DNA of 64,000 nt from Gigantopelta aegis (Eukaryota; Mollusca; Gastropoda; Neomphalida; Peltospiridae), in NCBI RefSeq assembly GCF_016097555.1, contig NC_054713.1, positions 5,506,887-5,570,886 of the forward strand, given 5' to 3'. Both the position numbers and the translations under genes were made by a program. How positions within the stretch are numbered: the first letter of the stretch is position 1; each line of letters opens with the position of its first letter. Shown here piece by piece: positions 47,001 through 57,806 of this stretch. The notes below the pieces were generated by a model. The model was given only the letters and a program-made list of their open reading frames with translations. It was not told the DNA's origin and ran no database searches.

Positions 47001-50000
47001 ACTGTATACTTTATTTTATATAAGCTGTAAAGTGTATTGGACACTATGTCCAAGTTTAAAGATCATCGAAACATTACTTGTACAAATTCAATCAAACATT
47101 CAGTTGTGGAAATTACCGATTTCAGTCGATAGTAAAAGGAGAATAAGTTGTTATCAAACTTTTCAACACAATTTCCATTTTGGTATGATAGTGCATTTGC
47201 AAGAGTTACGATTTAAGGTTAGGGTTAATTCTCCTTAGAGCTATGTAAATGCTTGAATGATCGGAACTCTTTCCAAAGGATTCACCAAGATTTGTAACAA
47301 AATTCAAATAACTTTTAGGTGTTACATTAGTCACTTGTCATCGGGCATATGCAGTTAACATAATTACTTGCCCAGCATGAAAATTCCGCTTGGCACAGGA
47401 ATTTTTTCTCCCTTGATCATACTGTGAGATACTAACCATTATGAATCGTATTTTGGAAGGCACAAATGTTGTTAACACCTGAGAAATCGAACTTTTTCTC
47501 TCTTCACCATCAACAATTGCCGTGTTCTTTAAACTTGTGGATTCCAAATAGTGAGCATAACAAGCGTGACAATATGGAATAAACCAGTCTAGCAATTCCT
47601 ATGACACTCCAACTAGGTTTGGCATCTCTCCATATCACCAAATCATATTTTATTTATACATGACAATATTAGTAACATAATATTATGTCACTAAAATGGC
47701 TGTAAGTAATCATTCAATAAACATCATGGATATAAATTATACATGTGCCTTTGTACAGATACTACAACCCCGTCACCCTTTAACCAGCAAAAAAGAGGGG
47801 TTAAGCAGCTAGTTTCAAATACATGACTGTATAACCGAAATCAGCTTTGATTACCCTGGGCCTAGTTCCGCTAAACATTGTCATCCTCATTCTAGTAGGA
47901 CCCTGTACATACAAGAACATGTTTCACCATTTTGTACAACAATTAATTATGGATTCCACAATCAATCAATCATGTTGACCAGTAGAGCCAAATCGTTTAA
48001 GAACCAGTTAATTTTTAGTTATAATCAATCATTGGAACGCCACCAGTTGTATCTACATTGTATGTATGTACAGGTGTACTTACAGCAGTACAGGATGTTA
48101 GGTGTTTGAGTGGCAGTGTGCTGAGTGTTTAGAGCCCAGGGCTGGCTATCACATTCATTAATTTTGTACATACCTGTACAGTGGAAACCCTCTAAACCAG
48201 ACACCCTTGGAATCAAGACAAATGTCTGGTTTTAAGAGCGATCCAGTTTAGAGAGGTTAAGTTCTGTCCTGATTTTTACGGAGTGTCCGGTCTTGAGGGG
48301 TTTCACTGTAATTGTATGTATATATACATGAGCTGTCACATCAGGTTCGAGTTTTACGCTATTCCGCTGTTCCTCAAATAGTAAATTTCGAAACGGAATA
48401 GTAAAACAATTCTTCCAATATTCCACCATGAAAGTGAAAATAAAGCACATAATACCGAAAATTGCCTGCGACTATTCCGCTTATGCTTTTTCTTCAGCTA
48501 CATGTTTCTGCAGAACAAATCCTCGCACTACTAAGACCTTTCTCATGCACTTAATGGTACAAAATAAACATCTTTTTGGAGTGAGTTTGTTTGTAATTCC
48601 AGCTAGTACGCAGTAATGCATAGTCTGGTATATAAACAATTGTTCATTACGCAATGTTGTACAGGGCGACGTAGCAGTCAGGAAAACTAGTGGTACATTA
48701 ATAATTGAAGGGATAGTACATTTTTAGATGGAATAGTGTTTTTTGAAATTCACTATTCATTAATTAAATTTCAACCCCTGCACATGGGAAAACCTACAAC
48801 TTGGCAAAAAAAAAGTTTGTCTTATTTTTTGGTAAATAACAGGTAATAACCTTACAAAACTAAATCTCAGGTATTTGAGCTCTATCTTAATTATATCTTG
48901 TAAAAATACAGCATTAATGACATCATATTTTCAAAATCAAAGTAGACGGCATCAAAATGAAATTTCAACGTTATTACCTTATTCTAGGTTACTTCCCGCC
49001 CAATTTCAATGAAATCAATTGATTTGGAATCAGTACATTTTTCATTTTATTTTTACCCAGTATTTTAAGTTATATATTCCGATTTGTTTTTTTTGAAAGC
49101 GATATATTCCGATTTAATTTTTAAAAATAACTCTACAGATCCCATACATGAATGTAATACTAATTAGTGAGAGATATGAAATTTAGCAAACTACAACATT
49201 TCACACCAATGTTTTTCAAATTTCTGTTACATATTGCACCCCACCCCACTTTATTCAGATTCCTGTATCCACTATGGAGTAATTTCGTATTTTGTTGGTG
49301 TCGTACTGTCGAACGATATGGTTTCATTCTTCGGTTGGTAGTGAGCATGTTGTAACCTGGTACTTGGGGTGGACAAAGGGTTGAATGGTTTTATATTTAG
49401 TTTTGTTTCTGTTGTGACAAGTGTTCTCGCTGCTCGATGTAAGCAGGGCGGATGGCCCACTATTGCATTTTGCCGCCCCGCTTTCGTGTTTTGCCGCCTC
49501 CTTTATTTTTCTTCATCCCACTTTATTTTCCCGCATCCTACTATATTTTACAGAACCCAGCTCCGCTATTTCATATTGGACACCTTTTTTCACACTGAAA
49601 AAGAAAATCATCGGTCGGCACACTCAACATCAAAGAAAACAAGCTGCGGTGTGGTCGATCAGTCTTTTGTGTTCACTAACTTTCGTCTGATATTTTGTTC
49701 TCAATTGCAGATGCAGTTGGTCGTAACTGATGATTTTTAATTACTTCATTTGTGTAGTCGGCAATTCTTTATAAAATATTAGAAACTTTTCATTTTGGGG
49801 GTATCACCGCTTATAAAAATAACGGAAGTGGTAGTGTTCACCATTAAAAGTATTTTTCTTGGACGCCTTTACAAAAACGAAACTTTTTATCACCTGGCGA
49901 TATCAGTGCGATTGATTTATTCAATTAGGAAATAAAATGAACACAGACATGTTATGCCAATTTAGGGAATCCCCTGTATTTTTTAGATATCTTGAAATCT

Positions 50001-53000
50001 TTATTAAAATAATATTAAAACAAGAGGTATGTCTTTTCGCAAAGTCGACCAATACCCAATGATAGGCCTACACATAGCCCAAGTACTCGGGCTAGCCTAT
50101 ATGGTAACCATGTTTCCCACTCCTGTTTTTTTCTTTTTCTCTTCTGGTTTCTTTTTAGGTGGGTGGGGGGTGGAGGGGGACTTCCACAATCCTTTAAGTT
50201 TTACCCAGCGAGAATATTATGTAGGCCTACATTTCCTTCTGCTGTTTTTCTATTTCCCTCAACTTCAAAATATGGTCATAAATTTGATTTTTAGATTATT
50301 TTCTAAAAGACAATCCACTGCATCCTTTCTGTAACTTGTGCTAATTGGATGAGGTTCAGTGTCATTCTGCTCACTGGTGTTATCATCAGATAAGTGTTTG
50401 ATTCTATGTTCAGTATTACTGTCAACATCTAATGGACTGTATTTATCATATTCATCCAATACAGTTAAAGTTAAAAGTTAGATTTTTATTAATCATCAGT
50501 TATTGGATGTCAAACATTTGGTAATATTGACCTATAGTCTTACAGAGGAAACCCGCTACATTTGTCTATTAGTAGCAACGGATGTTTTATATGCACCATC
50601 CCACAGACAGGATAGCACATACCACAGCTTTTGATATGCCAGTCATTGCGCACTGGATGGGACGTGAAATAGCCTAATGGCTCCACCGATGGGGATTGAT
50701 CAGGCGAGTGCTTTACCACTGGATAATCCGGGATTACGTCCCGCTCATCAGCTAATACAGATACTGTTTCTTCTGTTTCCACTGTTCTTAGTCTTGGTCT
50801 TCTATTTTGAATTCCAAAATGTGCCTCAAAGAGTAGGACTACTTCAGGCTTTCATGTAAAATTAAAATATACATCTGTAAGGAAAGAAAACCAACTCCTA
50901 TACAAATGATGTAAAGTGAACAGATATTATAATAGTTTAATAATTATCACACACATGCACGTACGCACATACACACACAGCAATAATAAATTTGGTTGAG
51001 GGAGAAACAACCTTTCAAGAATTGATCTTACTATACCTCCACGTTAATCTCTAGACCAGCTTATGCAATGGCATCATGACGTATAATAAAGGTACATGTA
51101 TATAAATGAAATGTTTCTGTTACCATACTGCAATGTGTGTGCAGACGACAGTAAATTTGTTTGCAAACGATGTTAAAATAAATAACTAATAATGTAGTAT
51201 TGTTACAGATATATATATTTTTTTTTGTAGGAAGTGATTTAGTTTTCAGTATTTAGATTAGAAATAGAAATAGGAGTAGAAATAGTGGTGTTGATTGTAG
51301 TCCACAGAACAGGTAGGCCTAACCAAGTGGTAGACCCATGCAACCTGATACGATCCTAATTTGATGTTTGGTCTAACTTATGAATATTGTATATAAATTT
51401 TGGAAACGTTGCTGAACTTTATGTTATGTATAATCATGTACATAATAAAAATGCGTGATACTTGCATGCCATATCGATATATAGGACTTCTCCCTATGCT
51501 TGTAAATGTGTATCAAAGTACTGATGGTATCGCTAACGATCTCGACCAGTGTTCTCAGGTACAAAATACAAAATAGTAACCAAACACTATTGTACATACA
51601 GATATATGTTTACTTCAAACTAATCTTCATGTAAAGAAGAAGATGTCATCTTCTAAATTCTTCAAAACAAACAACGCAAACAGCATGTCAACTTTTACTT
51701 CTGCGTTTATATGTGACGTCAAACTTTGAGCCGTGTTTACTCGGTTTATGACGTCATGCCAAATTGTAGGTTTTCGCGTGTGACGGCTCATATATATATA
51801 TATATAAAAGTAAAAGTTGTGTTGTGTTATCTCCCTTTATATTTTGCCACATGTATATTTAGACAATACAACATACTTGTAGAAACTTTGTACACTGTAC
51901 ATACATTTGCACAGTATAAAGTAAGTTTTTTGTTTGTTTAACGACACCACTAGAGCACATTAATTTATTAATTGTCAGCTATTGGATGTCAAACATTTGG
52001 TAATTTTGACATATAGTCTTAAAGTTAAAGAGGAAACCCACTAAAAATGTTCCATTGGCAGCAAGGGATCTTTTATATGCACCATCCCACAGACAGGATA
52101 GCACATGCCACAACCTTTGGTATACCAATCATGACGTAACGAGAAATAGCCCAATGGGTCCACCGACGGGGATCAATCCCAGACCGAATGTGTATCAGGT
52201 GACTGATTTACCACTTGGCTACATGTATTTATCTACAGAACATTTTACCTGATGTTGGTGGATATACCAGTTGATACATGGACACATTTCATTATTATTT
52301 CAGTCTAAATATTCTATAACAAATGATTGAATGGGTTACATTGATATTACGTGTACATGTAGGTTGTTTGAAAGAAAGGCGACTGCATGCATGTACTTCA
52401 TGAACTTGATTTTACACTACATGTACATACATGTACTTTGAACACTGCTTACAAGAAGAAAAGAATTCCGTAGAAAAATGACATACATTGACTGGTCACA
52501 TAAACATTGCTTCCATCCCAAGTTACCAGTTCAACTGAGCATGTGTACACAGTGATAGAAATAAGCAGAATTTTTCACTAGTCCACCAGACAAATAAATC
52601 TAGAAATCTACTTGTCCGCCAATATTTTCATTTGTCCAAATAAATGATTTGTTTTATTCAAGTCCCAGGATGATGTTTTTGATTGCTCAAAATAAAACTG
52701 CACTGAAAATTTCTACTTGTCCACTGGGCAACCATCAAGGCGCATTTTGCTTGTCTGAATAGATTTTCACTTGTTGGAACAAACGGACAAGTGCTTATTT
52801 CGAACACTGATGTATTGGTGTAATTTATAAACTGTATCTAAAAGGAAGACTATCAAAGTTGCATATTGGCAGCTTAATTAAATTATGTGTTGAAGCTACA
52901 TTTTGTAATGTCTGCTAAATTTTATTTCATGGTATTATTAAATAAAGATGTAGACAAAATTTTATACAAAGATGGAATGAAAAAAATAAAACAAATGCCA

Positions 53001-53674
53001 ACAAATGTTTCATGTGAAATGTGTAACCTTGTACCCGTGTCTGTTTAATTTATACAATGTATGTGACTGAATGTATTTTAAATAATATTTTTCAGAAAAC
53101 GAAGTCCATACAGCTGTACAATCAAATTGGAAATTTTTGGCGAATTAAAGGAAACACACAGTTGTCTATAGACTGTTTCCGAAAGGCACTCTCGATATCA
53201 CCTGACAATCCCGACGTGCTTCTGAACCTCGCCCGAGTTCTGTTTAACCTCCAGTACCTCGACGATGCGATCTTCCTTACCCGCAGGTCACTCATGATGC
53301 AGCCGCCCAACGAGAACTCCTGGCTCCAGCACTTCACGCTGGGCGAGATTTTAAAAGCTTATGGCCATTTTCAGGAGGCGTCACTGCATTTCCGACACTC
53401 GCTCGAACTGAACCCCGGGTTCCAGCCAGCGCAGGCACATTTACGGGAGATGGAAAGCACGCCCAGTCCTTCGGTGACCCAGTACACGCTATTCATTATT
53501 TTGTTTCTCGTTCTCGGGGTTCTTTTTGGGGTCATCACGTCGATAGAGGCGAATTTCGACGAGGGCGGAGACATGGTTAAAACTCAGAGACATTTTAATC
53601 GCGCCATGGCGATGAGATCTATAAAGTTAGGTATAAATCCCCGGTTAATAAGGATGCGGAAGCTAAACTGTTAA
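38076..53674 (+). CDS. TTC17-related TPR membrane protein, three exons
   Basis: Exons 38076-38353, 42548-42770 and 53096-53674 join with GT..AG borders and matching phases (2, then 0) into a 359-aa frame ending at TAA 53672. Residues 1-23 look like a signal peptide (..YMAIYVISLHIVNS). A short Ser-rich stretch leads into HW (33-34), like the HWVVTEDGKI start of mature TTC17. Exon 2 has an LTCGRS Cys, a sequon NTT and QYDHLRGVAER, resembling the HLRGVQERV region of TTC17. Exon 3 encodes about three TPR-like helix pairs (173-205, 206-240, 242-275; ..IGNFWRIKGNTQLSIDCF..). A hydrophobic segment at 297-317 and a basic tail follow. TTC17 is reported to act in actin organisation and ciliogenesis; the human protein is about 1,140 aa, so this is a short relative, not an orthologue. 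The TPRs would face the lumen or outside if the signal peptide is used. Introns of 4.2 and 10.3 kb hold only transposons. An in-frame ATG at codon 11 is an alternative start. Confidence 0.88.
38641..39044. mobile_element. TTAA-bounded MITE, family A, copy 2 (intron 1)
   Basis: TTAA (38641) AAGGGACATTCCTGAGTTT pairs with AAACTCAGGAATGTCCCT TTAA (39041). Homologous throughout to 3100-3494. Confidence 0.9.
39045..40080. other. intron 1 spacer with hAT-like scraps
   Basis: ACTAGTCTGCTGGACC, ACTAGTCCGCCAGCC and ACTCGTCCATGAG motifs between 39315 and 39600 resemble the ends of the element at 52550-52809, but I cannot define borders. The rest is unassigned. Confidence 0.4.
40081..41480. mobile_element. 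family B element, long form, interrupted
   Basis: It begins TTCAAGGGACAGAACC and ends GGGTATGTTCCTTTAA in inverted sense. Interior blocks match 3715-3902 and 41555-41960. A hAT-like MITE (40183-40534) and about 640 bp of unassigned sequence (40690-41330) appear to be later insertions. No coding capacity recognised. Confidence 0.5.
40183..40534. mobile_element. hAT-like MITE inside family B
   Basis: TAGTGTTTTCCCTAG start and inverted GGGAAATCAC end are flanked by TATATTG on both sides (40176-40182 and 40535-40541), close to the 8-bp duplication expected for hAT. The interior is AT-rich and non-coding. Confidence 0.7.
41555..41960. mobile_element. family B element, partial second copy
   Basis: GCAGACCCTAGTTTCTAAAC, CCATTTCCATACAACCGAAG and GTTAAGGTTTGTAGATTAAC match blocks of 40081-41480. 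Confidence 0.6.
42030..42385 (+). mobile_element. SINE with head 3-like start and distinct body
   Basis: GGCTGGTAGGTACTGGGTTTG and AGAGTGAGTGCACCGCTAGG match head 3, but the body (GGGTGCGATTATGGGTGTG, GATAGCTCACCTGACAGC) is not shared with other SINEs here. Confidence 0.65.
42931..43069. mobile_element. palindromic MITE in intron 2
   Basis: TTGTAGAAGCATCACGGGGG, then GTATATGGCTTTTTATGTAC, is mirrored by GTACATAAAAAGCCATATAC and GAGATGCTTCTACAAC. Arms are about 50 bp. It starts 160 bp after exon 2. Confidence 0.85.
43070..43890. other. intron 2 spacer
   Basis: GGGGTATAAG appears near 43338 and 43371 and echoes the palindrome above. Otherwise nothing is recognised. Confidence 0.45.
43893..45372. 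mobile_element. 1.5-kb foldback element with ~380-bp inverted arms
   Basis: The left arm (about 43893-44265) and right arm (about 44975-45372) are imperfect inverted copies. Shared landmarks are TCCACTAGCCC, AGACGGGTTT, CGCCATTAAGGGAGTGAAATTC-type, GCAAAACCAGT and GTATATTCATATCAA. The central about 700 bp is very AT-rich and non-coding. A 159-codon open stretch over the left arm (minus strand) is a by-product. Class unknown. Confidence 0.85.
45405..45725 (-). mobile_element. SINE head 1, tail a
   Basis: TTTAACAACACCACTAGAGC..TGAATGGATCCACTGAGG..CACTCAACCAATGGATC, abutting the foldback element. Confidence 0.88.
46340..46475 (-). pseudogene. hAT transposase C-terminal (dimerisation) fragment
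   Basis: The minus strand reads CERLFSAMNRVKASQR followed by ..LGQRVLNNMPVL, which matches the hAT family C-terminal pattern (ERxFS..NRIK..R..L). Stops follow shortly downstream, so it is decayed. The acidic DDE core was not recognised in the rest of the relic. Confidence 0.7.
48179..48308. mobile_element. pogo/Tigger-like MITE
   Basis: TA, then CAGTGGAAACCCTCTAAACC, with inverted GTCTTGAGGGGTTTCACTG followed by TA. It is 130 bp with TA target duplication (48177-48178, 48309-48310), inserted in the hAT relic. Confidence 0.88.
48777..50264. other. intron 2 spacer
   Basis: A degenerate ~25-bp tandem of CCGC..CTTTATTTT type lies at 49470-49565. Open stretches here lack any supporting feature. 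Confidence 0.45.
50265..50870 (-). pseudogene. coding-like fragment split by a SINE
   Basis: On the minus strand, about 50761-50860 reads ..FGIQNRRPRLRTVETEE.. and 50268-50457 reads ..DEYDKYSPLDVDSNTEHR..TSYRKDAVDCLLEN.., ending at a TGA. Both parts share an acidic, Ser/Thr/Asn-rich, protein-like composition unlike the AT-rich flanks, and they lie in the same frame on either side of the SINE and its duplicated target. No domain is recognised. Upstream no frame connects to the TTACAG acceptor near 50885. It lies inside intron 2 of the TTC17-like gene on the opposite strand. Likely a dead gene fragment or part of an unknown element. Confidence 0.45.
50465..50753 (-). mobile_element. SINE head 1, tail a, inserted in coding-like DNA
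   Basis: Flanked by AATACAG (50458-50464 and 50754-50760). Reverse tail a is on the left and a shortened head on the right. Confidence 0.88.
50871..51929. other. intron 2 spacer with paired CRE palindromes
   Basis: TGACGTCA occurs at 51714-51721 and 51749-51756, 35 bp apart, with TGACGGCTCA just after. A short (AT)n follows at 51790. No promoter or transcript start is evident. Confidence 0.45.
51930..52225 (-). mobile_element. SINE head 1, tail a
   Basis: TTTAACGACACCACTAGAGC..ATATGCACCATCCCACAGAC..CCACTTGGCTACATG. Confidence 0.88.
52550..52809. mobile_element. hAT-like MITE
   Basis: CAGTGATAGAAATAAGCAGA at the left and inverted TGCTTATTTCGAACACTG at the right, 260 bp; ACTTGTCC motifs repeat inside. 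Target duplication not clear. Confidence 0.65.
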
Positions 53675-53750
53675 AGGAAGAGGCTTCAAGTACAAATAGT
53701 TTTTTTGCACGTTTAGAGAAACTTGACAGCACAAATGGCACATCAAGAAA

Positions 53751-53753
<3 letters not shown>

Positions 53754-53786
<33 letters not shown>
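53754..53786. repeat. poly-T tract (33 T) in the TTC17-like 3' UTR
   Basis: Uninterrupted T run 80 bp after the stop codon. Confidence 0.9.
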
Positions 53787-53789
<3 letters not shown>

Positions 53790-54035
53790 ATTATTATGAT
53801 GATGATTATTATTATTATATTTACAGTGCTGTTGAAAATGTTAATACACGTAAAACTTCATAATTCAGATTTTATAACACTTAAAAAAGTAGATATATTT
53901 TCTTCTTGGTCCACATACAACATTTTATGAAATGTACCATCTTGTTTTCCGTAATTTTAGAATATGTCAAATAGATCGATAGGATTAAATACATTTATCA
54001 ACCATTTTGCCAAAGTTTCAAATCTTTTCAGGAAA

Positions 54036-54041
54036 TGAATA
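54036..54041 (+). terminator. candidate polyadenylation signal (AATAAA)
   Basis: GAAATGAATAAAGG lies about 360 bp after the TTC17-like stop. A second AATAAA is near 54308. Choice is by position only. Confidence 0.35.
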
Positions 54042-54837
54042 AAGGTTTACGTTTGTGACTGGTCGCACCACCATGTTCTGAATTAACATCTCAGTTCAAC
54101 AGAGTGTACTTGTATTTCTGAAAGGTACTTAAAAAGAATGACAAATTTAATATTTAATTTGACAAACTCGGGACATTTTAACTACGGTTATTTACGGAAA
54201 CCAAATAATGTTTTGTTTTATGTTCTGCGTAATGTAAGTTTGGACAATGAACCTTTAATATGTTATTACAATTTTTGTTAAACATTATTATTATTACTAT
54301 TTTTTAAATAAATATAAATACACTGTTAATAGTGTTATTTACATATTTCAGATGTGCACTTGTCAAGATTATTTTTAATTTCAGTTTTTAATTGAATAAT
54401 TATCAAAATAATAATAAACTTTAATTTAGACATACATGTAGAAATGTACACTATACTCCAAGATATGAAACAGTTGAAAAATATTAATGCTCTTGGGGGG
54501 AAAAATGTATTAGCTGTAGTTGCCATGATGGTAACTGATAAGCTTTAACAATTTACAAGTTTAAAATAAGAGTACTTAGGTCGTAAAAGGTGTATATTTA
54601 AATATTATCCTGCCAAAATTTGGGTATTTTCTGAATTTATTTTAAAAACATTTGATCCTACATACATGTCCATGTGTATATTGTGTATATGCAGACGGAA
54701 TGTTGCTGCTATAAGATACGCCTTTGTGACGTTTATTCTGGGTTTAGATGCTTCTATGTACTAGATAACTCTAGTGGGGTGGATTTTTGGAATACCTTTT
54801 TGCACAATTCTGCTAGTTTTACACTTATATTAGTTTT
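54042..54837. other. unassigned AT-rich spacer
   Basis: No gene or repeat recognised. Confidence 0.45.
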
Positions 54838-54905
54838 GGGCCCGTGCTTTTAAAACTTAGTCTTTGCTCAAGGCTCTGGTCTATCCTCTGGACTCAAATG
54901 CCACA
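54838..54905 (+). mobile_element. GGGCCCGTGC MITE end, fragment
   Basis: GGGCCCGTGCTTTTAAAAC and GACTCAAATGCC match the left end of the element around 58690. The right end was not found. Confidence 0.4.
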
Positions 54906-55099
54906 GAAAGGTAATTTCTTTTATCTTAGCCTGATGTCATTTCCCCCATGTGTGTTTAGACTGGTCTGAACATCCTAGCAGCCAATGGGGATGGCTTAAA
55001 ATGCTTCAGAGAGGTCATTCTATTTTTTAGAATCGGTGGCATCATGATGAAAGCTTTAGCATCAAGATGGTGATTATGCTTAATTGCAACATGACCTGT

Positions 55100-55400
55100 A
55101 AGTTAAAGTTTGTTTTGTTTAATGATATCACTAGAACACATTGATTTATTAATCATCGGCTATTGAATGTCTGACATTTGGTAATTCTGACACATAGTCT
55201 TCAGTTAAAGCTTTTGTTTAGCGAAAACACTAGATCACATTGTTTTACTAATCACCAGCTATTGGATGTCAAACATTTAATGATTCGGACTTAGAATCTT
55301 AGAGAGAAAACCTGCTACATTTGAGTCGGAGCTGGTGCCAGGATTTGAACCCTGTCTACCAGGATCATGTGACCAATGTGCCACTGAGAGGAGTTGAGCC
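55100..55400 (-). mobile_element. two stacked SINE tail a fragments
   Basis: TTTAATGATATCACTAGAAC.. (55110-55205) and a second reverse tail (55208-55330), followed by a tRNA-like remnant (GATTTGAACCCTGTC). Confidence 0.75.
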
Positions 55401-55805
55401 TTAAGTCCAGTCTTGAGTTTTTAAAGCTTTTGCGCCTGATTGTTACTGTTCATTTCTTAGCTTGAAGCTACACAAGATTGACAAATGCATCTATTTTTTT
55501 AGTGTTAGAAAACCAACATCTTTACTTCAGGTTTGAGACCTACTTTTATACAAGAAATTTAAATGCTTTGTTTTTGTTAATCTTAACATTTATTAAAAGG
55601 GAAGGGGTAATTGTGTTCAAATATGCCAAAATAGTGATGATATTCAGTTTGAAAGCGTGCTGTTTTTGTTGATGTCTTTTTATGACATGCACACAAACTA
55701 AATTAATGGGAGAGAAATGATGTGTGGGTGGGGATGGAATGTTAGTTGCCATCAAATACTAGTAGTACTACATGTATAATGCAAAGGGTTAAGGTTACAC
55801 ATTCT

Positions 55806-55850
55806 ATTCTTTATTATTATTATTATTATTATTTTATTATAATTATTTTT
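55806..55850. repeat. (TTA)n microsatellite
   Basis: TTATTATTATT run. Confidence 0.9.
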
Positions 55851-55949
55851 ACCGTAATTCGGCTACTGAAAAGATATATTATTTTCTTTTTCTCCGGCAT
55901 AATGTAATAAAGCCAAACATGTCACCTTTTCAAGTAAAACAAAGTTGTA

Positions 55950-57010
55950 AATGGATGCTAGGATATTCACACCCAGGTAACTGGATGCTAGGATATTCAC
56001 AGCCAGGATGCTCGGATATTCAAGGCCTGATTGTTTGGACGCAGGTGTGATCCATTGTTCTATGGGGAATGCAAGTTTGTCTGACACAACACTAGGATAT
56101 CAAACTTCTAAAGAATCCCAGGTAGAAGTTTATCTAATATAAAGTCCAGGGCCCACTTTCACAAAACATCGTAAGCCGAGTTTTGCACGTAAATATAAAT
56201 CTACGACTAAACCACCATTCTTTATACTATTAACAGCACAACAAATATATGTGTAGGTTTTTTATAACGCACATATATATATATTCCCACCCTCCTTAAA
56301 ATGCTCCATCTTTTGTTGTGATATGCACCATTTTGTGCATGAAATCAATGCCAAACACATGTAAACCTATGACCAGTGACTGCTAGTTGCAGAAATAAAT
56401 TAAGATGTTTTGCGAAATTGTCTCCAGAACATGTTTATGTATTAGATACAGATATGAAGTGTGATGCACATGCTCACAAAACTTAGTCTAAACTCGGATC
56501 TTTAAAACTGTCGCACACATACAATTTGTGGGCATTGTCATGATGTTAAAAGTCTCGGGACCTTATTAGAGATTGGGTTTAAACTACATGTAGACGTTTA
56601 TAAACATGGTGCTAGAACTCCAGTTTAAGTTTCACATATATACACAAGTGGAAGTCCTGAATATGACTTTGTTCAACTGATTGTTGGTCACAATTTATTC
56701 AGAATAAATGTCCAGGATGGATACACGTTTATAGAAACAAAGCCAGGGCACACATTTATACCAATGAAGTCTTAAGATATAGGTTTATACAACTGTGATT
56801 CAGGATACAAGTCTATGCTATGAATACATAGTACAGTTATACAAATGAAGTCCAGGGCCCGGTTCCACGTAGCGGTCTTAGTGCTAAGATCACCTTAAGC
56901 ACTTAATGTTATCTTAGAGGTAAGATCGCTTTGGGCAACCAGGCCCAGAGCAGAAGGTCATGCGTTTACAAATGATGCCACACGCATACAGTTTATATTA
57001 TGACCTTTTA
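55950..57010 (+). repeat. degenerate tandem region
   Basis: GGATGCTAGGATATTCAC-type units at 55955-56025 (three), then loosely spaced echoes of AGTCCAGG..CACGTTTATAC to about 57010. A fragment of the GGGCCCGTGC MITE (CACACATACAATTTGTGGGC) lies at about 56513. Periodicity is visible but weak. Confidence 0.4.
56856..56945. mobile_element. palindromic MITE, copy 4 (shortened)
   Basis: GGCCCGGTTCCACGTAGCGG and an inverted partner with CAG on both sides (56852-56855 region and 56946). Confidence 0.85.
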
Positions 57011-57015
57011 AAGTA

Positions 57016-57774
57016 TTGTGACCTACGAGAAGTTTATTTCTTCGCATGATAGGTTTAATAATAATAATAATGCATTTTTTTTACAACAAAAAACGACGGC
57101 ACCTGTTAACCTGGCACTGTTTTTATTTACACTGCACACGTGTCTGTGTAATTGTTCAAGATTAAATACTGGTTCGTATGTTCGTCCTCCAAATTTCATG
57201 CCATTTTAATGTGTAAGCACTATGCACCCGACCCCCTCCCCCTTCGCTCTGAAGCCACATGTTTAGGTGGCGAATTCTAAACACAAGAATATAAATACTA
57301 TATTAATTATTTGTAAAGGCCTCACCTCACCGTCAAAACACATGTTCCAGATGCTTCCAACACGTTAGATATTTGATGAAAGTTTACTAACTGGATTAGT
57401 TTGAATTGTGCATGTAGGCCAAACACTAAGCGCCAATATACCGTTACACACAACACCGTGAATGTACTGACTATAGGCCAACTATACATAGCTGTAGCAG
57501 CATTATGTAGTGTTTTGTATATTACTTTATATTGGGTGATTTGAAACATAAAACGTCCTACTTTTTGAAGTTTAATAGAGGAAAAAATATGAAATGCAGA
57601 ACATTTCTGAGGTGGGTTTTTTTTGGCACAAAACTAGTGTACTGTGTTGTTTATTGGTGATACAATTTTTATTTTTATAAATTGATTGCTTTTAAAATGG
57701 CGCATGATGTAAGAAAACCAATGATAATTTTTCTACTCGTCATCTGTACTAAACACGATTGTCGATTGGCCAGT
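57016..57774. other. unassigned spacer
   Basis: No gene or repeat recognised. It ends in an 18-base C run at 57775-57792. Confidence 0.45.
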
Positions 57775-57775
57775 C

Positions 57776-57806
<31 letters not shown>

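Larger units (their letters stand above)
45868..48776 (-). mobile_element. hAT transposon relic
   Basis: CAGGGGTTCAACATTTTT at the left and an inverted TTTCAACCCCTG at the right suggest hAT-type ends. No clean 8-bp duplication is visible (TACATACT against CACATGGG). Between them lies a minus-strand hAT dimerisation fragment near the left end and a pogo-like MITE. The element is about 2.9 kb and dead. Confidence 0.55.

Noticed and set aside
49369-49740. 123-codon frame with HF/PHP-like text
   Set aside because: It covers a degenerate CCGC/TTTATTTT tandem and has no supporting feature.
57550-57570. Right end of the mariner-like fragment at 16068
   Set aside because: CCTACTTTTTGAAG is only a short resemblance, 41 kb away and without a TA-bounded match.
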